The notes: a model not told the origin generated them from the letters alone. A DNA stretch of 64,000 nt from Candidatus Saccharimonadota bacterium (GCA_017514765.1 JAFWIU010000009.1:1-64000); one strand, 5' to 3'; positions 52,904-62,131 are shown, counted from the stretch's first letter. Made by a program: numbers and translations.

Positions 52904-54705
52904 TACATTTCCTCCGGGATATTAATACCTAGCAGATTGAGGCCGTGGGCCATGGTGCTTAGATAAACTTGGACGAGCTTGAGGCGTTCAGCTTCGTAGT
53001 CACTTCCGATTACTGCGCAATTTTCGTAAAAACGACTGAAGGACTGGGCGAGTTCGTAGAGGTAATTGGCCAATTTGTGTGGGGCCATTTCGGCAACTGC
53101 CTCCTCTAAGACTGGCTTATACTCCAAGAGCTTCTTCATCAAATTGCGTTCGGACGAGTTCAAAACACGCGCTTGTTCGCCTCCTCGCTCGCGCCTGTCG
53201 TTACAGGGCTCGCTTCGTCGTTCGCTCCCGTTGTCGCGAATGCTCACTCGCTGCGCGTTTTGCAACTCGTCCGTCCCCGACTTGGATAGGATCTTCTTGG
53301 CGCGGACGCAGGAATAGAGGAGGTAGGGGCCGGAATTGCCGGTCATTTTGACAGAATCCTCAGGGTCGAAGACGATGTTGCCACCCATCTTGTATTTTAG
53401 AAGAGCGTATTTGGTGGCGGCGAGAGAGACTGTCTCGTCAGTGGAATCATATTCGAATTTTAGAGCGTCGCGGACCATATCTAAGACGTCGACGGCTTTT
53501 AAGAAATTGCCTTTGCGGGAGGACATTTTGACGTTGCCAGGAAGTTTGACAAGACCGTGAGTGAGGTGATTGGTACGTTCAACGAGCTCGGGAGCGTATT
53601 GTTCGACAGACTTTAGGACTACCTTCATGTAGTCGAGTTGTTCGGAGCCAGTGATAACAACGGATTTGTCGAAATGATAGTCTTGCCATTTGGTGAAGAT
53701 GAGCCCGACGTCCTTGGTTTCGTAAGTGGGGACGCCTTCCTTGTTGATGAAAACGCGAGTATGGAGACCGTATTGGTCGCCATCGAAGATAACAGCGCCG
53801 TCGGAGTATTCGTAAACGCCTTTTTCGAGTTGTTCTTTGACTTTGGCGAGACCGAGATCGGCGACGGTGGATTCGGGATAGTATTTATCGAAATGAACAC
53901 CGATGGAAGCGTAGAACTGGTCAAAATATTCATAGGACAATTCCCTACCCTTCCAGTAAAGCTCTGCAAGGTCGGAATCGTGAAGACCTTTGGAATTGAT
54001 TTCGTAGATTTCTTTGTTGAGTTTAGTGATTTCCTTGTGAGCAGATTCGTCGTCTTCATAAGCGGCGGTGCCTTCTACGTAGCATTTCGCAATGTCGTCG
54101 ATAGTGAGTTCGGTTGGGTTTTTCTGGCGGAGGGCGTACAAGGTTTTCGCAACGTGAAGACCGACGTCGCCGCCGAAGTTGGCACGGATAACTTTGGCGC
54201 CGGCGTATTCGAAAAGACGCGCGATGGAGTCGCCGACGATGCTGGTGTAAAGATGACCGACGTGGAGAACCTTAAATGGATTAGGGTCACTAAATTCGCA
54301 GACGACCGTCTTGTCCGCAAATTCGTCGGACGAGACGCTTTTGTCAAAATCACTTGTTGATTCATCAATTTGAGTCTTCAGATAATCGTCCGATAAAGTA
54401 AAATTTAAGAAGCCTGGTCGGCTGATTGAGAGGTTTTGTTCGCCTCCTTGCTCGCGCCCGTCGTCACGGGGCTTGCTGCGTCGTTCGCTCCCGTCGTCGC
54501 GAATGCTCACAAAACCTCCCAATTCAGTCGCTAATTCTTCTGCAATTTCTATCGGAGATTTGTGGAGGGATTTGGCGAGTTTTAAGGGAGCGTTCGATGA
54601 ATAGTCGGCGTCAATGTTGTCGGGTGAGGGTGCCACGTCGGGATCAGAATCAAGACCGTAGAGGTCGTGAATAACTTTTTTAAGCACCGTCTTGATATCT
54701 TGCAT
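52903..54705 (-). CDS. argS: Arginyl-tRNA synthetase with two in-frame repeat insertions
   Basis: A 600-residue class I synthetase. FKVLHVGHLYTSIVGD holds the HIGH-type motif and VKMSSRKGNFL the KMSKS-like loop; the DALR anticodon-binding domain is C-terminal. Two segments are foreign: about residues 60-94 (SIRDDGSERRSKPRDDGRE) and about 478-518 (SIRDNGSERRSEPCNDRRE), each encoded by a palindromic repeat. Frames remain open. A TGGTATAAT element ends 6 nt before the ATG (leaderless). Confidence 0.95.
   Translation of the reverse strand: MQDIKTVLKKVIHDLYGLDSDPDVAPSPDNIDADYSSNAPLKLAKSLHKSPIEIAEELATELGGFVSIRDDGSERRSKPRDDGREQGGEQNLSISRPGFLNFTLSDDYLKTQIDESTSDFDKSVSSDEFADKTVVCEFSDPNPFKVLHVGHLYTSIVGDSIARLFEYAGAKVIRANFGGDVGLHVAKTLYALRQKNPTELTIDDIAKCYVEGTAAYEDDESAHKEITKLNKEIYEINSKGLHDSDLAELYWKGRELSYEYFDQFYASIGVHFDKYYPESTVADLGLAKVKEQLEKGVYEYSDGAVIFDGDQYGLHTRVFINKEGVPTYETKDVGLIFTKWQDYHFDKSVVITGSEQLDYMKVVLKSVEQYAPELVERTNHLTHGLVKLPGNVKMSSRKGNFLKAVDVLDMVRDALKFEYDSTDETVSLAATKYALLKYKMGGNIVFDPEDSVKMTGNSGPYLLYSCVRAKKILSKSGTDELQNAQRVSIRDNGSERRSEPCNDRRERGGEQARVLNSSERNLMKKLLEYKPVLEEAVAEMAPHKLANYLYELAQSFSRFYENCAVIGSDYEAERLKLVQVYLSTMAHGLNLLGINIPEEM
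53152..53273. repeat. Palindromic insertion in argS, C-terminal copy
   Basis: 122 bp with arms pairing GGACGAGTTCAAAACACGCGC and its near complement at the other end, around the shared core (CGCCTGTCGTTACAGGGCTCG, then CGCTCCCGTTGTCGCG). The right junction reads GCGAATGCTCACTC. Confidence 0.85.
54422..54527. repeat. Palindromic insertion in argS, N-terminal copy
   Basis: 106 bp with arms pairing CTGATTGAGAGGTTTTGT and ACAAAACCTCCCAATTCAG around the shared core (CGCCCGTCGTCACGGGGCTTG, then CGCTCCCGTCGTCGCG). The right junction reads GCGAATGCTCAC. Confidence 0.85.
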
Positions 54706-54738
54706 AGATTTATTATACCATAATCAATAGAGATGTGA

Positions 54739-54744
54739 TATAAT
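54739..54744 (+). promoter_or_regulatory. -10 box of tRNA-Gly
   Basis: TATAAT preceded by TGA (extended -10), 12 nt before the mature tRNA. It is back to back with the argS -10 (TATAAT on the minus strand near 54715). Confidence 0.6.
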
Positions 54745-54755
54745 AGTAAGTGCCG

Positions 54756-54830
54756 GCGGGTATCGTATAGCGGCTATTATGTATCCTTCCCAAGGATGAG
54801 ATTGGGGTCCGACTCCCCATACCCGCACCA
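54756..54830 (+). tRNA. tRNA-Gly (anticodon CCC)
   Basis: A 75-nt cloverleaf with acceptor GCGGGTA/TACCCGC, encoded CCA, anticodon stem ATCC/GGAT with loop TTCCCAA (anticodon CCC), T-arm GGGGTCCGACTCCCC. It reads GGG. Confidence 0.93.
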
Positions 54831-54844
54831 CTATTCAAGTAAAA

Positions 54845-54867
54845 ACCGCTATAGCGGTGTTTTTTTG
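54845..54867 (+). terminator. tRNA-Gly terminator
   Basis: A perfect ACCGCTATAGCGGT hairpin followed by a run of seven T after one G, 14 nt past the tRNA. Confidence 0.85.
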
Positions 54868-54933
54868 TTTTACTCGGTGTATAACCGCGCTTCAATAAGA
54901 AAAATTCTAGTGGTATTTATTTTGAATGGATGC

Positions 54934-55974
54934 TTAATCCGTTGGTTCGTCGATGGCGGAGTCGACAACAGAAGGATCTGTCAAAGTGATGTGTTCTTTG
55001 ATTTTGCCTTCTTCCCTCAGGGCTTCGAAACGTTTGTTGAATTCAGTGAATGGGATGCGGATAGAAACGAAGTTGACTTCGGAGGCAGTTTTCTTGATGA
55101 GTTTGACGAAGTAGTAGCCATCGCCGTTGATGGAGATGAATTTGCCACTGCTTTGGCCGGGTTCAAGCTTGAAGGCTTCGGTGGCGCGACCGCCATCGAT
55201 ATTCTTGCTGTCGACAAGTCCACCGGTTTCCTCGTAAGAGATTTGGTCGCCAAGCTCATCGACAACAGCTTTGTAATCATTGCCGTTCGCGGCAAGCATG
55301 GATTCAACTTGACTAGCAAGTTTGCTGGCATGAGTGTCGATTTTCTCTTCGACGGCAGATTTAATGAGGCTGAGGTAAAGCATGCGTTCATATTCGGATT
55401 TGTCGAGACCGAAATTGTCGGTAACGATTTTCATGAAGGCTTCTTCGCTCCGGTCGATGCTGCCGATTTTGAGATGCCGATTGAATTCAGCGGCGATTTC
55501 TTCATCAGTAACAGTAATATCCATTTCTTTGGCGAGTTTGATAGCATAGGTGTAGGATTCGGCGTCGGTGAGAGCGGCGCGTTTGTACCTATAGCGAAGG
55601 TCATCAATGGCGGCTTGATCAAATTGGTTGCCGGATTGACGTTCGATGGAAGTCATGCTGCTACGATAGAGCAAAATGTAATCGGAAAAAAGGACGTTCT
55701 CGGAATCAACTGAGGCGACCGAGATGGGGATAATTTTGGTGACACGGAATAAAATATCGTCGGTCATGTTGAAACGGTAGAGAGCAAGCCAGCCACCAAC
55801 TAGTATCATAGCAATAACTACGATAGAAATGAGAATGGTGCTTATAACGATACGATGTTTGGTCAATTGGAGTGGATATTTGAATTTGCGACCTTTGGCG
55901 AGGACTTCCTCGCGGCGCTCTTCAACCTTTTCCTGCTCGGTTTTGACTATATCTTTTTTCTTGAGTGCTTTCAT
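54934..55974 (-). CDS. SurA/PrsA-like foldase
   Basis: A 346-residue protein with a short basic cytoplasmic segment, one membrane helix (about residues 43-66, IVISTILISIVVIAMILVGG) and an outer part that matches a SurA-type N-terminal chaperone domain (about 90-210) followed by a parvulin-like region (about 225-320: ETGGLVDSKN, KLEPGQSSGKFISINGDGYYFVKL). It would fold or hold exported proteins. Isomerase activity is uncertain since the parvulin part is divergent. Confidence 0.75.
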   Translation of the reverse strand: MKALKKKDIVKTEQEKVEERREEVLAKGRKFKYPLQLTKHRIVISTILISIVVIAMILVGGWLALYRFNMTDDILFRVTKIIPISVASVDSENVLFSDYILLYRSSMTSIERQSGNQFDQAAIDDLRYRYKRAALTDAESYTYAIKLAKEMDITVTDEEIAAEFNRHLKIGSIDRSEEAFMKIVTDNFGLDKSEYERMLYLSLIKSAVEEKIDTHASKLASQVESMLAANGNDYKAVVDELGDQISYEETGGLVDSKNIDGGRATEAFKLEPGQSSGKFISINGDGYYFVKLIKKTASEVNFVSIRIPFTEFNKRFEALREEGKIKEHITLTDPSVVDSAIDEPTD

Positions 55975-55990
55975 AGTATAAATAATTATT

Positions 55991-56066
55991 TGGTGACCCG
56001 GGTGCGAGTCGAACGCACAACCTTTTCCTTAGGACGGAACTGCTCTATCCATTGAGCTACCAGGCC
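55991..56066 (-). tRNA. tRNA-Arg (anticodon CCU)
   Basis: A 76-nt cloverleaf with acceptor GGCCTGG/CCGGGTC (wobble pairs), encoded CCA, anticodon loop GTCCTAA (anticodon CCT), T-loop CGTTCGACTCG. It reads AGG, the Arg codon that appears repeatedly within the AGGGAA hexamer in this window. Confidence 0.9.
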
Positions 56067-56113
56067 GTGTAAATATTATACCATATTTCGCTGCTTGATG
56101 GTATAATGGGATT

Positions 56114-56965
56114 ATGCATAAGGTTAAACGCATATTGTATTTAGTACTGTTCGTGCTGGTGACGGTGGGAATGGGCGTGAGTGTGTGGTGGTCGATTGAC
56201 GGTGAAAAAACGGCAGATTACGTAGTGGAGACGAATGTACCATTTGCACCGTTCGAGTTCTATGAGAATCGGGAGATTGTAGGAGTAGATGTGGACATCG
56301 TAAATCGCGTAGCTGAGAAGATGAATAAGACAATACAAATTAAAAATGTGGAATTTGATGTAATTATTGACAATGTGGAAGCGGGCAAGATTGCCGACGC
56401 GGGTGCGGCAGGACTCACGATTACGCCGGCGCGGGCGGAAAAAGTGAATTTTACGATTCCCTATTATAATTCGGTGCAGTATGTAATATACAATCGCGAG
56501 ATGCCACCGTCGCTGCGCGAAGACCATGTGGTGTGGGAAGCATTGGCGGGCGCAAAGCTGGGATCGCAGATTGGAAGCACGGGTTATTTGTTTATAGATG
56601 ATGAGATTGAAAACGGGGTATTGGCTGGAACTGGCACAACGCTGAAGGGGATAGATTCACACCAGTTAGCGGCGGATGCGATACTGGCACATATTGTTGA
56701 TTACGCAGTGGCAGATGAACTGGCGGCGAAATTTATCGTGGAGAAGAATCCGGGTTTAGAAGCGCTACCACTGTATTACTCGGGCCCGACTAGAGAGGAT
56801 GATTATCCAGTGGAAGAAGCTTATGCAATTGCAGTGAACCGAGACAGAACAGAATTACTAGAAGCTTTTAATGCAGTACTGGCGGAGATGTTGACCGAGG
56901 ACGATGAGGGCAAGACTGAAATTGATAGATTAGTATTAAAATATATGGGGTTGGAAGATGAGTGA
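56114..56965 (+). CDS. Amino-acid ABC transporter substrate-binding protein
   Basis: A 283-residue family 3 solute-binding protein. An N-terminal helix (about residues 6-27) without a lipobox cysteine would keep it membrane-anchored. FAPFEFYENREIVGVDVDIVNRVAEKM and AGLTITPARAEKVNFTIPYY match the polar amino-acid binding family. The specificity is not certain. TGGTATAAT ends 6 nt before the ATG (leaderless). It overlaps the permease gene by 8 bp; the three genes form a complete importer. Confidence 0.92.
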   Translation: MHKVKRILYLVLFVLVTVGMGVSVWWSIDGEKTADYVVETNVPFAPFEFYENREIVGVDVDIVNRVAEKMNKTIQIKNVEFDVIIDNVEAGKIADAGAAGLTITPARAEKVNFTIPYYNSVQYVIYNREMPPSLREDHVVWEALAGAKLGSQIGSTGYLFIDDEIENGVLAGTGTTLKGIDSHQLAADAILAHIVDYAVADELAAKFIVEKNPGLEALPLYYSGPTREDDYPVEEAYAIAVNRDRTELLEAFNAVLAEMLTEDDEGKTEIDRLVLKYMGLEDE

Positions 56966-57662
56966 TTTCTTTAGTAAACTAGGCGAGCTGTTCAGTACAC
57001 CGGAATACATTGATTCCCTGCTTCACGGCTTCTTGTTGACGATACAGATTTCGTATTTTGCATTGTTGATTGGAATCTTGCTCGGAACAATCATCGCGTT
57101 AATTGACACGGCGAAGCCATCGAAATGGATGGCGGTACCGAAATTCATTTGCCGAGTATATGTAGGAATGATTCGAGGGACGCCGATGGCTTTGCAACTG
57201 TTTATTATGTTCTTCGTGATATTCGCCGTGAAAGGGTTTCCGAGTATTATTACCGCTATTATAGCGTTCGGGCTAAACTCAGCGGCCTATGCGGCGGAGG
57301 TGATTCGCGGTGGGATTCTATCGGTGGATCCTGGACAGACTGAGGCGGGGTTGGCATTGGGACTTTCGAGGTGGACAATTTTTACGAAAATTGTGGCGCC
57401 ACAAGCGATTAAGAATATTATTCCGGCGCTTGGAAATGAAATTATCACCGTGATAAAAGAAACAGCAATTGTGAGTATGGTAGGGATGTACGATCTTAAT
57501 ATGGCAGCGAAGGATATTGGTTCGGGTCAAAATATGGCAAGTTACATCGTGCCGATGTTTGTGGCGGCGTTGTTCTATCTCGCTACTATTTACTTAATAA
57601 TGTTTATCGTGAAACGGATCGAGAAAAGTTTAAGGCGCAGTGATTTAAGGACGGAGGAGTGA
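56958..57662 (+). CDS. Amino-acid ABC transporter permease
   Basis: A 234-residue HisM/GlnP-type permease with about five membrane helices. The EAA loop that contacts the ATPase is TEAGLALGLSRWTIFTKIVAPQ (about residue 128). Overlaps both neighbours (8 bp upstream, 4 bp downstream). The stop is TGA, direct evidence that UGA is not recoded. Confidence 0.94.
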   Translation: MSDFFSKLGELFSTPEYIDSLLHGFLLTIQISYFALLIGILLGTIIALIDTAKPSKWMAVPKFICRVYVGMIRGTPMALQLFIMFFVIFAVKGFPSIITAIIAFGLNSAAYAAEVIRGGILSVDPGQTEAGLALGLSRWTIFTKIVAPQAIKNIIPALGNEIITVIKETAIVSMVGMYDLNMAAKDIGSGQNMASYIVPMFVAALFYLATIYLIMFIVKRIEKSLRRSDLRTEE

Positions 57663-58396
57663 TGAATAATAAGAATACGGATCTGAAAATTAAGAATTTA
57701 CGTAAGGCCTTTGGTAAGAATAAGGTGCTGAACGGGATTGATTTTGAGTTGGTTGAAGGAGAGCGCGTGGTGATACTAGGGCCGTCGGGTTCAGGTAAAT
57801 CAACGTTCCTCCGCTGTATCAGTTGGATGGAAGAGCCGACCGCGGGGGAGATGTATTTCGATGGTGAATTGGTGACGGAAAAGAACATTCGACGTATACG
57901 ACGTAACATTGGAATGGTGTTTCAGCATTTTAACCTGATTAGTAATATGACGGTAATGGAAAATCTAACATTGGCGCCGGTAAAACTGAAGCTGATGAAA
58001 AGAGACGAAGCAGAAAAAAGGGCGCGTGAGCTATTGAAACATATTGGACTATTATCGAAAGTAGACGCATACCCAGCATCGTTATCGGGCGGACAGAAAC
58101 AGCGTGTGGCGATTGTGCGAGCGATGATGCTGTCACCAGAAGTGTTGTTGTTCGACGAGCCGACTTCGGCGTTGGATCCGGAATCGATTGGGGATGTACT
58201 GTCGTTGATTCGAGAGTTGGCGGAGCGCGGGATGACTATTATGATAGTGACGCACGAAATGAGTTTTGCTAAGGAAATTGCGACTAGGATTGTATTCCTG
58301 GATAAAGGTAAGATTATCGAGGAAGGGACGCCGAGTGAGTTCTTCACGCATCCAAAAACTCCCAGAGTAAGGGAGTTCTTAGAGAAAGTCTTATAG
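57659..58396 (+). CDS. glnQ: Amino-acid ABC transporter ATP-binding protein
   Basis: A 245-residue ATPase with Walker A GPSGSGKST (about residue 41), signature LSGGQKQRVAIVRA, Walker B VLLFDEPTSALD and the switch His in IVTHEM. It closely follows the GlnQ/HisP pattern and completes the polar amino-acid importer. Such uptake fits an epibiont with few amino-acid synthesis genes. No clear terminator follows. Confidence 0.95.
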   Translation: MMNNKNTDLKIKNLRKAFGKNKVLNGIDFELVEGERVVILGPSGSGKSTFLRCISWMEEPTAGEMYFDGELVTEKNIRRIRRNIGMVFQHFNLISNMTVMENLTLAPVKLKLMKRDEAEKRARELLKHIGLLSKVDAYPASLSGGQKQRVAIVRAMMLSPEVLLFDEPTSALDPESIGDVLSLIRELAERGMTIMIVTHEMSFAKEIATRIVFLDKGKIIEEGTPSEFFTHPKTPRVREFLEKVL

Positions 58397-58412
58397 ACTT
58401 TGCTGCTTTGGG

Positions 58413-59381
58413 TTAAGTGGCTGGGGGAGTGGTGGGAGATGGTGGCTCAGGTGTAGTAGGGGGAGGGGTTGGTGCAGTAGGTGAAGGGGTAGTTGGCGTA
58501 GCTGGAGTAGTTGGAGGGGTAGTTGGTGCTGGGGGAGTTGGTTCAGGAGTGGCAGGAGGAGTGGCCGGAGCTGGAGTGGTTGGCGTAGCTGGAGCGGGTG
58601 CGGGAGATGGTGGTTCTGGTGCGGTTGGAGCGGGTGCGGGAGCGGTAGGCTCAGGTGTGGCGGGTGTAGGTGCAGGTGCGGTAGGAGCGGGTGCGGGTTC
58701 AGCCGCTGCTGCAGGCGTCGGTGCCGGCGCAGGTTCAGCATAGTTTTCGGACGGAGCTTCAAGTTCGGCTTGTTTTTCTTTGTATTCCTTGTCCTCTTCT
58801 TTCTGAACTTCAGCATAGGCCTTTTTGAGCTTTCTGATGTGGCTCGATGTAATAATAATCTTAATGACAAGATACAGGAAGCAGATTGGACCGAGCATCA
58901 TGGCAATCATGGATTTGAGTAGGAACCAGGCGAGCGAAAGGATGCTCATGAAGAAGCCTTTGCCTTGGTATGTCACGTAGCCATAATCGGTTTCTATGGT
59001 GTAAATGTTATCGTCATAGCCTTTGTTCGGATCCCCACCTTTGTTGAAGTTCATTGCGAGAAAGCCGACTGGAGCGAGAGTAAACATAATAATAAATGGC
59101 CAGTAGGTAGGAATATCTAAATGGTTTGCCATAAAAAAGGCTATAGTGATAATAGCGCCTAGTACTAGGCCGCCAAAAAGCTTACCGTATAGTTTGCCGC
59201 GGTATGCGGTTAAATCGTCACGAAGTTTGTTATAGCGCTCCTCTAGAGAAGCAGAATTGCTAGCGTGGTTGCACTCGTTACAGATGCCGCCATTTTGCTG
59301 AAAACAATCTTTGCAGAGGCCCTTACCGCAGTTTTTACATTGACCGACCGCTTCGCGATCAATATGATTAAAGCATTTCAT
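58413..59381 (-). CDS. B-box zinc-finger membrane protein with Pro/Ala/Thr tail
   Basis: A 322-residue protein. The first 40 residues hold a B-box-like zinc finger (CFNHIDREAVGQCKNCGKGLCKDC, then CNECNH as ligands). Four membrane helices follow (about residues 68-180), then a charged coiled coil and about 110 residues of PAPTP/TPATPE low-complexity sequence. The zinc finger is intact, unlike NrdR and DnaG. No function is known. The tail's repeats make the opposite strand Gly/Val-rich, which is not a gene. Confidence 0.65.
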   Translation of the reverse strand: MKCFNHIDREAVGQCKNCGKGLCKDCFQQNGGICNECNHASNSASLEERYNKLRDDLTAYRGKLYGKLFGGLVLGAIITIAFFMANHLDIPTYWPFIIMFTLAPVGFLAMNFNKGGDPNKGYDDNIYTIETDYGYVTYQGKGFFMSILSLAWFLLKSMIAMMLGPICFLYLVIKIIITSSHIRKLKKAYAEVQKEEDKEYKEKQAELEAPSENYAEPAPAPTPAAAAEPAPAPTAPAPTPATPEPTAPAPAPTAPEPPSPAPAPATPTTPAPATPPATPEPTPPAPTTPPTTPATPTTPSPTAPTPPPTTPEPPSPTTPPAT

Positions 59382-59440
59382 AGAAAATCCTTATGTTATA
59401 TAGTTAGATTATAACGTTATTCTGAATAATGGTCAACAAA

Positions 59441-59471
59441 AATCATCCTTCTAACGGCTAGAAGGATGATT
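59441..59471 (-). terminator. ndk terminator
   Basis: A perfect 13-bp stem AATCATCCTTCTA/TAGAAGGATGATT with a 5-nt loop, followed by TTTTTG on the minus strand. Confidence 0.85.
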
Positions 59472-59477
59472 GTTGGA

Positions 59478-60014
59478 TTAGCGAGTATATTTCTCGTTGA
59501 GATCGGAATAATCGTAAAGCTCATTAGCATTGAACCAAAGGTCGATTTCCTTCTTGGCTTCCTCGAGGGAGCCGGAAGCATGAACGAGGTTCGGCACGCC
59601 AGTGCCCTTAGCATCAGAATAGCCGAAGGACATATGACTGAAATCGCCACGGATGGTGCCCATCTCAGCGGATTTAGGCTCAGTTGGACCGACAATCTTC
59701 CGGACGAGAGGTTGAGCTTCGACACCTTCTAGGACCATGGCTATGACTGGACCAGTCATCATGTATTCGACATTATAGCGGAAAGCTTGCTCACCACGAC
59801 GCGTAATCATCTGGCCGATGTCTTCATAGTGCTGACGATAGAGATGTTCGTCTGGCATGACCATTTTCATACCGACAATCTTGAGACCGACACGTTCGAA
59901 ACGCTGAATCACTTCACCAATAATTCCCCGCTGGACGGTGTCCGGTTTCAGAACCACTAGGGTGCGTTGGATGTAATCTTCTTGTTTTGCTTTTGCCTTT
60001 TCTGCTTTTGCCAT
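59478..60014 (-). CDS. ndk: Nucleoside diphosphate kinase
   Basis: A 178-residue enzyme balancing NTP and dNTP pools. LVVLKPDTVQRGIIGEVIQRFE and GTIRGDFSHMS are conserved, and the phosphorylated His is in NLVHASGS, where most bacteria have NxxHGSDS. It is longer than usual because of an insert (about 15 residues, SFGYSDAKGTG) before the His and a C-terminal extension, features common in archaeal and CPR forms. Confidence 0.95.
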   Translation of the reverse strand: MAKAEKAKAKQEDYIQRTLVVLKPDTVQRGIIGEVIQRFERVGLKIVGMKMVMPDEHLYRQHYEDIGQMITRRGEQAFRYNVEYMMTGPVIAMVLEGVEAQPLVRKIVGPTEPKSAEMGTIRGDFSHMSFGYSDAKGTGVPNLVHASGSLEEAKKEIDLWFNANELYDYSDLNEKYTR

Positions 60015-60094
60015 AAAAACTCCTTTTTGATATTATACTCTAGTTGTGGAGATACGGCAACACACAGATTACATAACGAGTATGGAGCGAGGTA

Positions 60095-61096
60095 TTATTC
60101 AGTGACGTCTGTGGGCGTTACTTCGATGGTTTCGGCGTCAGTCTCGGCTGGGGTCTCTGTAGGGATTTCTTCAACGGTTTCGATAGCTTCTGTGACTTCG
60201 GTATTTTCTGAAGCTTCATGAGTTGGAGCCTGATAGGTGGAAGCTTTGTAAACTTTATAGGTCGCATTTTGCATTTGCTCCGGTGTCATGACCGTATAAA
60301 CGAAGGCTTGGAAATGTTGAGTATCACCCGGTTGGATACCTTCAGCATAGAGTGCGGAAGTATCAAGTATATTACCGTCGCGATCTTCTGCGGAAATAAT
60401 GATGGCGAGCGACTGCGTTTCGTTGGAGATATTCTTGATGTGGACTGGAACTACATCGCTCGAGATTTCGTTATCGTCAACCTTTTGATAACCGTCAATA
60501 GTGACTTCGGCGTATTGGTCGAGAGTTTCTTTGGTGGTTTTGTCATCTTCTTCGGTAGGCGCTAGGGTTTGGCTGGTGTTGTTGGTGGGGCCAACCGATT
60601 CTGAACCTGAGTTCGCTCCTTCACCTTGGCTGCGATTGCTGAAGGCAACGGCGAGTATGATAGCGACGACTAAGACAACTATGGCTACGCAAGCACCGAT
60701 GATAAGCGGTAGATTTTTATTGGATTTCTTATCGGATTTGGTGGCAGCAGGTCTGGCTTCAGCCGATGCAGTGTTGGTGGGTGCAGCGGCGGGTCTGGCG
60801 GGTGTAGTAGTTGGTTGTGTAGCTGCTGGGGATACGGTTGATTTAGCCGTTACGGTGGCTGGCTTAGCCACTGATGCGGCAGGCTTCACTGGTACTGCGG
60901 TTGGTTTGGCTGCCACAGTAGCTGATTTAGCTGTTGCGGTAGCTGGACGAGCACCATTTACTGCAACCCTAGTGGGTGCGGTAGCGGGCCTAGCTGACGC
61001 TGCTATGGGTTTGGTTCTAGCTGCACTAACCACTGGTCGGCCGGGAGTAGTTACTCTAGGTTTTTGACTTGGAAAAAGTGATTTCTTATTATCCAT
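60095..61096 (-). CDS. Single-pass membrane protein with Ala/Pro/Thr/Lys cytoplasmic tail
   Basis: The start at 61096 (MDNKKSLFPSQ) gives 333 residues and has GGAGGA upstream. Residues 1-150 are basic Ala/Pro/Thr/Val-rich repeats built on (A)AKPAxV, which may bind acidic surfaces. A membrane helix (about 155-180, LPLIIGACVAIVVLVVAIILAVAF) leads to an outer domain like DUF5067/FxLYD proteins (VPVHIKNISNETQSLAI) and an acidic Thr/Glu tail. Function unknown. Confidence 0.6.
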   Translation of the reverse strand: MDNKKSLFPSQKPRVTTPGRPVVSAARTKPIAASARPATAPTRVAVNGARPATATAKSATVAAKPTAVPVKPAASVAKPATVTAKSTVSPAATQPTTTPARPAAAPTNTASAEARPAATKSDKKSNKNLPLIIGACVAIVVLVVAIILAVAFSNRSQGEGANSGSESVGPTNNTSQTLAPTEEDDKTTKETLDQYAEVTIDGYQKVDDNEISSDVVPVHIKNISNETQSLAIIISAEDRDGNILDTSALYAEGIQPGDTQHFQAFVYTVMTPEQMQNATYKVYKASTYQAPTHEASENTEVTEAIETVEEIPTETPAETDAETIEVTPTDVTE

Positions 61097-61192
61097 TATT
61101 ATTCCTCCATACTTTTCTTTAGTATATTTTACCATAAAAACTATAAATAGGTGAAATATGACGTTTGTTTTTTGTTTTGCTATAATTGTGGT

Positions 61193-62131
61193 ATGGATAT
61201 CTATGATTTGATCAATGATTTTTTGGAGCATCTAGAGATTGAAGCTGGGCGAAGTAAGAAGACGATAGACAATTATCGGTTGTATCTGGAGCGGTTTGCA
61301 GAGATTGCACTAGAAGTGTCGGGCAAGGAGGAGTTGAAGCCACAGGATATTACGAAAGAGGTGCTTCGGAAATACCGAATTAAGCTGAACCGATATGGGT
61401 CGGAAAATGGTGAGGATGATTTGAAAGTAATTACGCAGGCCTATCATTTGATTGCTCTGCGTGGGTTTCTGAAATATTTGGCGAGACGAGACATCAAATC
61501 GCTTGATCCGTCATTAGTAGATTTGCCGAAGGTGGTGCGAAAGCAGGTGACGTTCCTACACTACGATGAGGTGGAAGATATGCTGGAAGAAATTGACACG
61601 TCGACAGAATCTGGACTGCGGGATAGGGCGATTATTGAGCTGTTGTATTCTGGGGGATTGCGGGTGTCGGAGTTGGTGGGTCTAAATCGGGATTCGATTA
61701 ATTTGGAAAGACGGGAGTTCATGGTGCGAGGCAAAGGATCGAAAGACCGACCGATTTTTATCTCGGAGGCTTGTGCGGATAGAGTGCAGGATTATTTGGA
61801 TGCGAGGACTGATTCCCTGCCGGCGTTGTTTTTGAATAATTCGAAGCATTTGCAGGAAGTGGATACGTCGGGTGATTACCGGCGCATTACGGCACGCTCG
61901 GTGGAGAGGATCGTCGAAAAGTATGCACGGCTAGCCGGGATTACAAAACACGTGTCGCCGCATACATTGAGGCATTCTTTCGCGACGGATTTGCTGATGA
62001 ACGGAGCGGATATTCGCTCGGTGCAATCGATGCTCGGACATGCGGACATTTCAACGACACAGATTTATACGCACGTGACGGATGCGCATTTGAAGGAAAT
62101 CCACGAAAGATTTCATTCGGAAACCAAATAA
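61193..62131 (+). CDS. xerD: Xer-type tyrosine recombinase
   Basis: The start at 61193 (MDIYDLINDF) gives 312 residues; a TGCTATAAT box ends 6 nt before it. The catalytic set is complete: Arg in GGLRVSEL, Lys in GKGSKDRP, HxxR in HTLRHSFATDL, His in GHADISTTQ and the nucleophile in IYTHV. Probably the dimer-resolution recombinase acting at dif, assigned to XerD/XerC by likeness. No dif site was recognised nearby. Confidence 0.9.
   Translation: MDIYDLINDFLEHLEIEAGRSKKTIDNYRLYLERFAEIALEVSGKEELKPQDITKEVLRKYRIKLNRYGSENGEDDLKVITQAYHLIALRGFLKYLARRDIKSLDPSLVDLPKVVRKQVTFLHYDEVEDMLEEIDTSTESGLRDRAIIELLYSGGLRVSELVGLNRDSINLERREFMVRGKGSKDRPIFISEACADRVQDYLDARTDSLPALFLNNSKHLQEVDTSGDYRRITARSVERIVEKYARLAGITKHVSPHTLRHSFATDLLMNGADIRSVQSMLGHADISTTQIYTHVTDAHLKEIHERFHSETK

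Noticed and set aside
53638-54360. 240-residue plus-strand ORF opposite argS
   Set aside because: It mirrors argS codons, has no ribosome-binding site and shows no family motif.
57650-57664. UGA recoding as in Gracilibacteria
   Set aside because: The permease gene ends at TGA overlapping the next ATG, and other genes also stop at TGA.
58417-58743. Plus-strand Gly/Val-rich ORF
   Set aside because: It is the complement of the Pro/Ala/Thr tail of the protein at 58413-59381.
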